From Sphagnum compactum (lineage: Eukaryota; Bryophyta; Sphagnopsida; Sphagnales): DNA of 64,000 nt. The notes under the pieces are model-generated. The model was not told the DNA's origin. It did not search any database and saw only the letters and a list, made by a program, of their open reading frames with translations. Below are positions 61,741 through 64,000 of this stretch, in pieces. The stretch's first letter is position 1. Each line of letters begins with the position of its first letter. A program made the translations under genes and the position numbers. Location of the stretch: the NCBI GenBank assembly GCA_965153455.1, contig OZ234495.1, forward strand, positions 5,952,001 to 6,016,000, read 5' to 3'.

Positions 61741-62978
61741 CTAGATGAGAATGAGCTTAGGATTGAGCATAATGAAGGTTGAGCAATGTGCAATCATTGT
61801 CACTGATAATCACTGTGCAATGCACATGATAGCCTTTGATAATCTAAGATAGTGTGACATAATGATTTTGATTACCTGCGGTGGTAGCCCAACAACTAAT
61901 CCACAAATCTCAAAATGATTGACCTATCTAGTCATTTATTGGTTGCTGATATGGTTGAGAACTATCATATACCTGTACTTAAATGTTACACCAACACTTG
62001 GAAATAAGTTTAATTAGCAATTGAAATCAAGAAAACTTCTTTCATTAATACTTTTAGCATTTCACCATGTTCACAGCTGCAACAATGAAAACAGTTAAAT
62101 TTCTTTGGATATCTATCACCTTGGTCTTTTAAGGACCTTGTCACAACATGACAGTCTTTGCTTTGTAGTCTCAATTTAGGTTCAAATGTGCATCTAACAT
62201 CATAAATACATTTGCACATGGAGCATCTCCCACGGTGCTCCTGTATTCAGTCACAAAATTTTCCCCTCCCCATCCATTCCACTGGAAAAAGCTCATAGTA
62301 ATAAGTGAGACTATGAAAGTCTCACCACTTGGATCGATTTTAATGATTACCAATTGAAAATATTATTTTTTGTTTAATGCAATTTTTGTCACTACCCTTA
62401 TCTAAGGCATACTTAAAAGCATTTTTGCCAATGGATTATATCATTAAAATGGATGAGGAATAGCCATATAGTAACATATCAACAACACTTCTCGTGTCTG
62501 AAAGCAAAAGAAACACCTCTCAGCACATCTTTACAGCACTCCTGTTTTCATAGTGATTCCATTGACCTTAATTTGTGAACACATACAATGTCAGGAGATG
62601 CATTACGGGGCTAAACACATGCACAAATGACACATTGTCCTGACAAAAACCAAAATTTGGTCATTATGGCAGCAATGCATTAGCAATGCTCTAAACTTGT
62701 TGGGCATTTTTCCCTCTTTGATCCCTCATCCTGTGTCCTAGGCATATTGTTATGTACAGCATTCCTCCTTACCATTAGAACAAACCACTATAGCAAAGAC
62801 TTGATGAACCACAGCCCCCCCCCCCACAAAAAAATTCCTCAATGAATCTCCATGATGAGGAGCTTGAATGTAAGCCCATAGTCTTTGTGGATCGAAATGA
62901 GAGAAGAAAGTTACCATTGATTCCAATGCAAGATTGTTTTTACAAGGCACATATGAGCTTTACCAGAGATATCTGCAT
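61741..62978. other. Intergenic DNA between convergent genes
   Basis: APC8 ends from the left and the PH-domain gene ends from the right, so this interval should contain both 3' ends. A C homopolymer lies at about 62816-62826. No additional gene is seen. Confidence 0.5.
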
Positions 62979-63259
62979 CTAGAGAGTCCGTTTATGAGCC
63001 AGATGTGGAGACAAGTGTACCATATCACCCTCTGAAGTCCCATAGGCAAACCTTGAACATCGTTGCTGATGTCGATCTGGCATATAGAGAAGACAAGCAA
63101 TTCCTGTTGTCCATAGCTGGTGCACAGCTGCATTCTTGCACTCAAACTCCATATCTCCACTACTAGTCTTAAGTGCAAAGTAGCGACACTTCTCACTGTT
63201 CTCCAGCAGATTTCTACCAGGCCAGGCTGGTATATCTGGATACACTTGTAGCAATGTAC
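62979..63259 (-). CDS. Last exon of a FORKED-like (DUF828/PH_2) PH-domain gene, partial
   Basis: On the minus strand an acceptor (CTCCTGCAG) at about 63260 is followed by an open 281-base exon that ends in TAG at 62981-62979. It reads LLQVYPDIPAWPGRNLLENS, CRYFALKTSSGDMEFECKN and HQLWTTGIACLLYMPDRHQQ. This is the pattern of the C-terminal half of a plant PH domain: a DIPAWPGR turn, an aromatic strand YF(G/A)LKT, a FECKN strand and the C-terminal helix with its conserved Trp. FORKED/VAN3-binding (DUF828) proteins end in such a domain, bind phosphoinositides at endomembranes and act in auxin-dependent vein patterning. That assignment is from remembered family pattern and is moderately sure. The rest of the gene lies beyond the right edge; the last 19 residues (TSEGDMVHLSPHLAHKRTL) are an extra tail. 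Confidence 0.65.
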
Positions 63260-64000
63260 CTGCAGGAGGGAGCGTTTCTGAGTGTCTCTCACAAAACTAC
63301 AGCAGGAACTTTTTAGAAGTCTCAGTACCCTAAACCCTTGACCACTCTCAAGCAGAAGGATCCTACTGACATCTATCTTAAACATGCCTGGTGTGAATTG
63401 TAACAAACAGAAATCCTTCACAAAGGAGACATACTCTTCTTGTTTTTCTTATAAGCTCCTCCCATGTGCTTGCTTTGTACCTTCACTGTCACCTGACATG
63501 CCCCACCACCAGCAAGAGAGTGTTAAGAGAGTTCCCATACTCTGTCCATTCACTGACCCAGTGTCACCATACAATTTAATAAACTCATGTTGTAACATAT
63601 AGGGTACCCAAAGGGAACAAATCCTAACAACTTATCAACTAACTGCAAAAGCATTTGCAAGGACACTATCAAACAGGATGATCATCTATCATTTAGCATA
63701 ATCATGTCCACAAAGACAAGAACTCAACTGCATACTAGAGGACCCTCTTCCTCAAAACAAGAAGTCAAACTTCAGCCTGATACAAAAGTAAGGAACAGTC
63801 CTTCCAACCTGCCAGAGGTAGACTAAAACCAGCTCTTCTACCAATGTTTGTTTCCTTCCCAGAGCTACAGACTATTTCATTTAGGAACTTACCTAGAAGG
63901 TGTTTGAAAAATAAAATTCAACAATGACTGAACCCTATGGGACAAACACTTTGCTTCAGAGTGACGCTGAAACTAGGTTAATTCTTACTGCCTTTTCAAC
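63260..64000 (-). other. Intron of the PH-domain gene
   Basis: Upstream of the last exon (to the right) the sequence is non-coding and carries a pyrimidine-rich stretch before the acceptor, so it is most likely intron. A 153-codon open frame on the minus strand crosses the acceptor in another frame and is not used by the splice model. No earlier exon is recognised before the window ends. Confidence 0.5.

Noticed and set aside
62960-63421. 153-codon minus-strand frame at the right edge
   Set aside because: It crosses the splice acceptor at ~63260 and is out of frame with the PH-domain peptide, which has the conserved residues.

Overview
This window looks like nuclear DNA of a seed plant with a large, repeat-rich genome. 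A gymnosperm is my guess, not something the sequence proves. The evidence is: spliceosomal GT-AG introns, a clear plant-type APC8/CDC23 gene, a plant-type eIF2-gamma pseudogene, LINE and CACTA-type mobile elements, very low gene density and long AT-rich stretches of decayed repeats. There are no bacterial operons, CRISPR arrays or organelle genes. I see no convincing tRNA or rRNA gene. Most open frames in the window are chance.

Layout. 0-5 kb: a GC-richer left edge, a 355-bp inverted-repeat (MITE-like) element, and a decayed minus-strand reverse transcriptase (about 1.57-4.05 kb). 5-20 kb: AT-rich non-coding DNA holding two small CACTA-type MITEs with intact 3-bp target duplications (5313-5463 and 8003-8113), several short tandem repeats and a composite GC-rich repeat block (15.2-16.3 kb). 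20.6-22.35 kb: a duplicated, intron-bearing but broken eIF2-gamma gene. 22-34 kb: AT-rich non-coding DNA with a 2.4-kb element bounded by perfect CACTA-type ends (27359-29739). 34-37.5 kb: an unrecognised multi-exon plant gene whose exons join in phase, preceded by two tandem-repeat blocks. 37.5-43 kb: non-coding DNA with diverged tandem repeats and a decayed protein-coding relic. 43.25-50.56 kb: a GC-rich LINE island in which a zinc-knuckle ORF1 (minus strand) stands head-to-head with an ORF1-EN-RT element (plus strand). 50.5-56.5 kb: AT-rich DNA with a further MITE-like element and small duplications. 56.6-57.9 kb: a 35-bp tandem array and a 51-bp minisatellite just upstream of APC8. 57.9-61.4 kb: APC8 (six exons, 591 codons, intact). 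62.98-63.26 kb: the last exon of a minus-strand gene with a FORKED-like PH domain, convergent with APC8 and running off the right edge.

The functional genes are therefore probably only three: APC8 (cell-cycle ubiquitin ligase scaffold), the unrecognised 35.5-kb gene, and the PH-domain gene at the right edge. They do not form a pathway together. I did not find a clearly new biological system. The most worthwhile leads are the unrecognised gene with its triplicated leader, the head-to-head LINE arrangement, and the set of CACTA-type non-autonomous elements.
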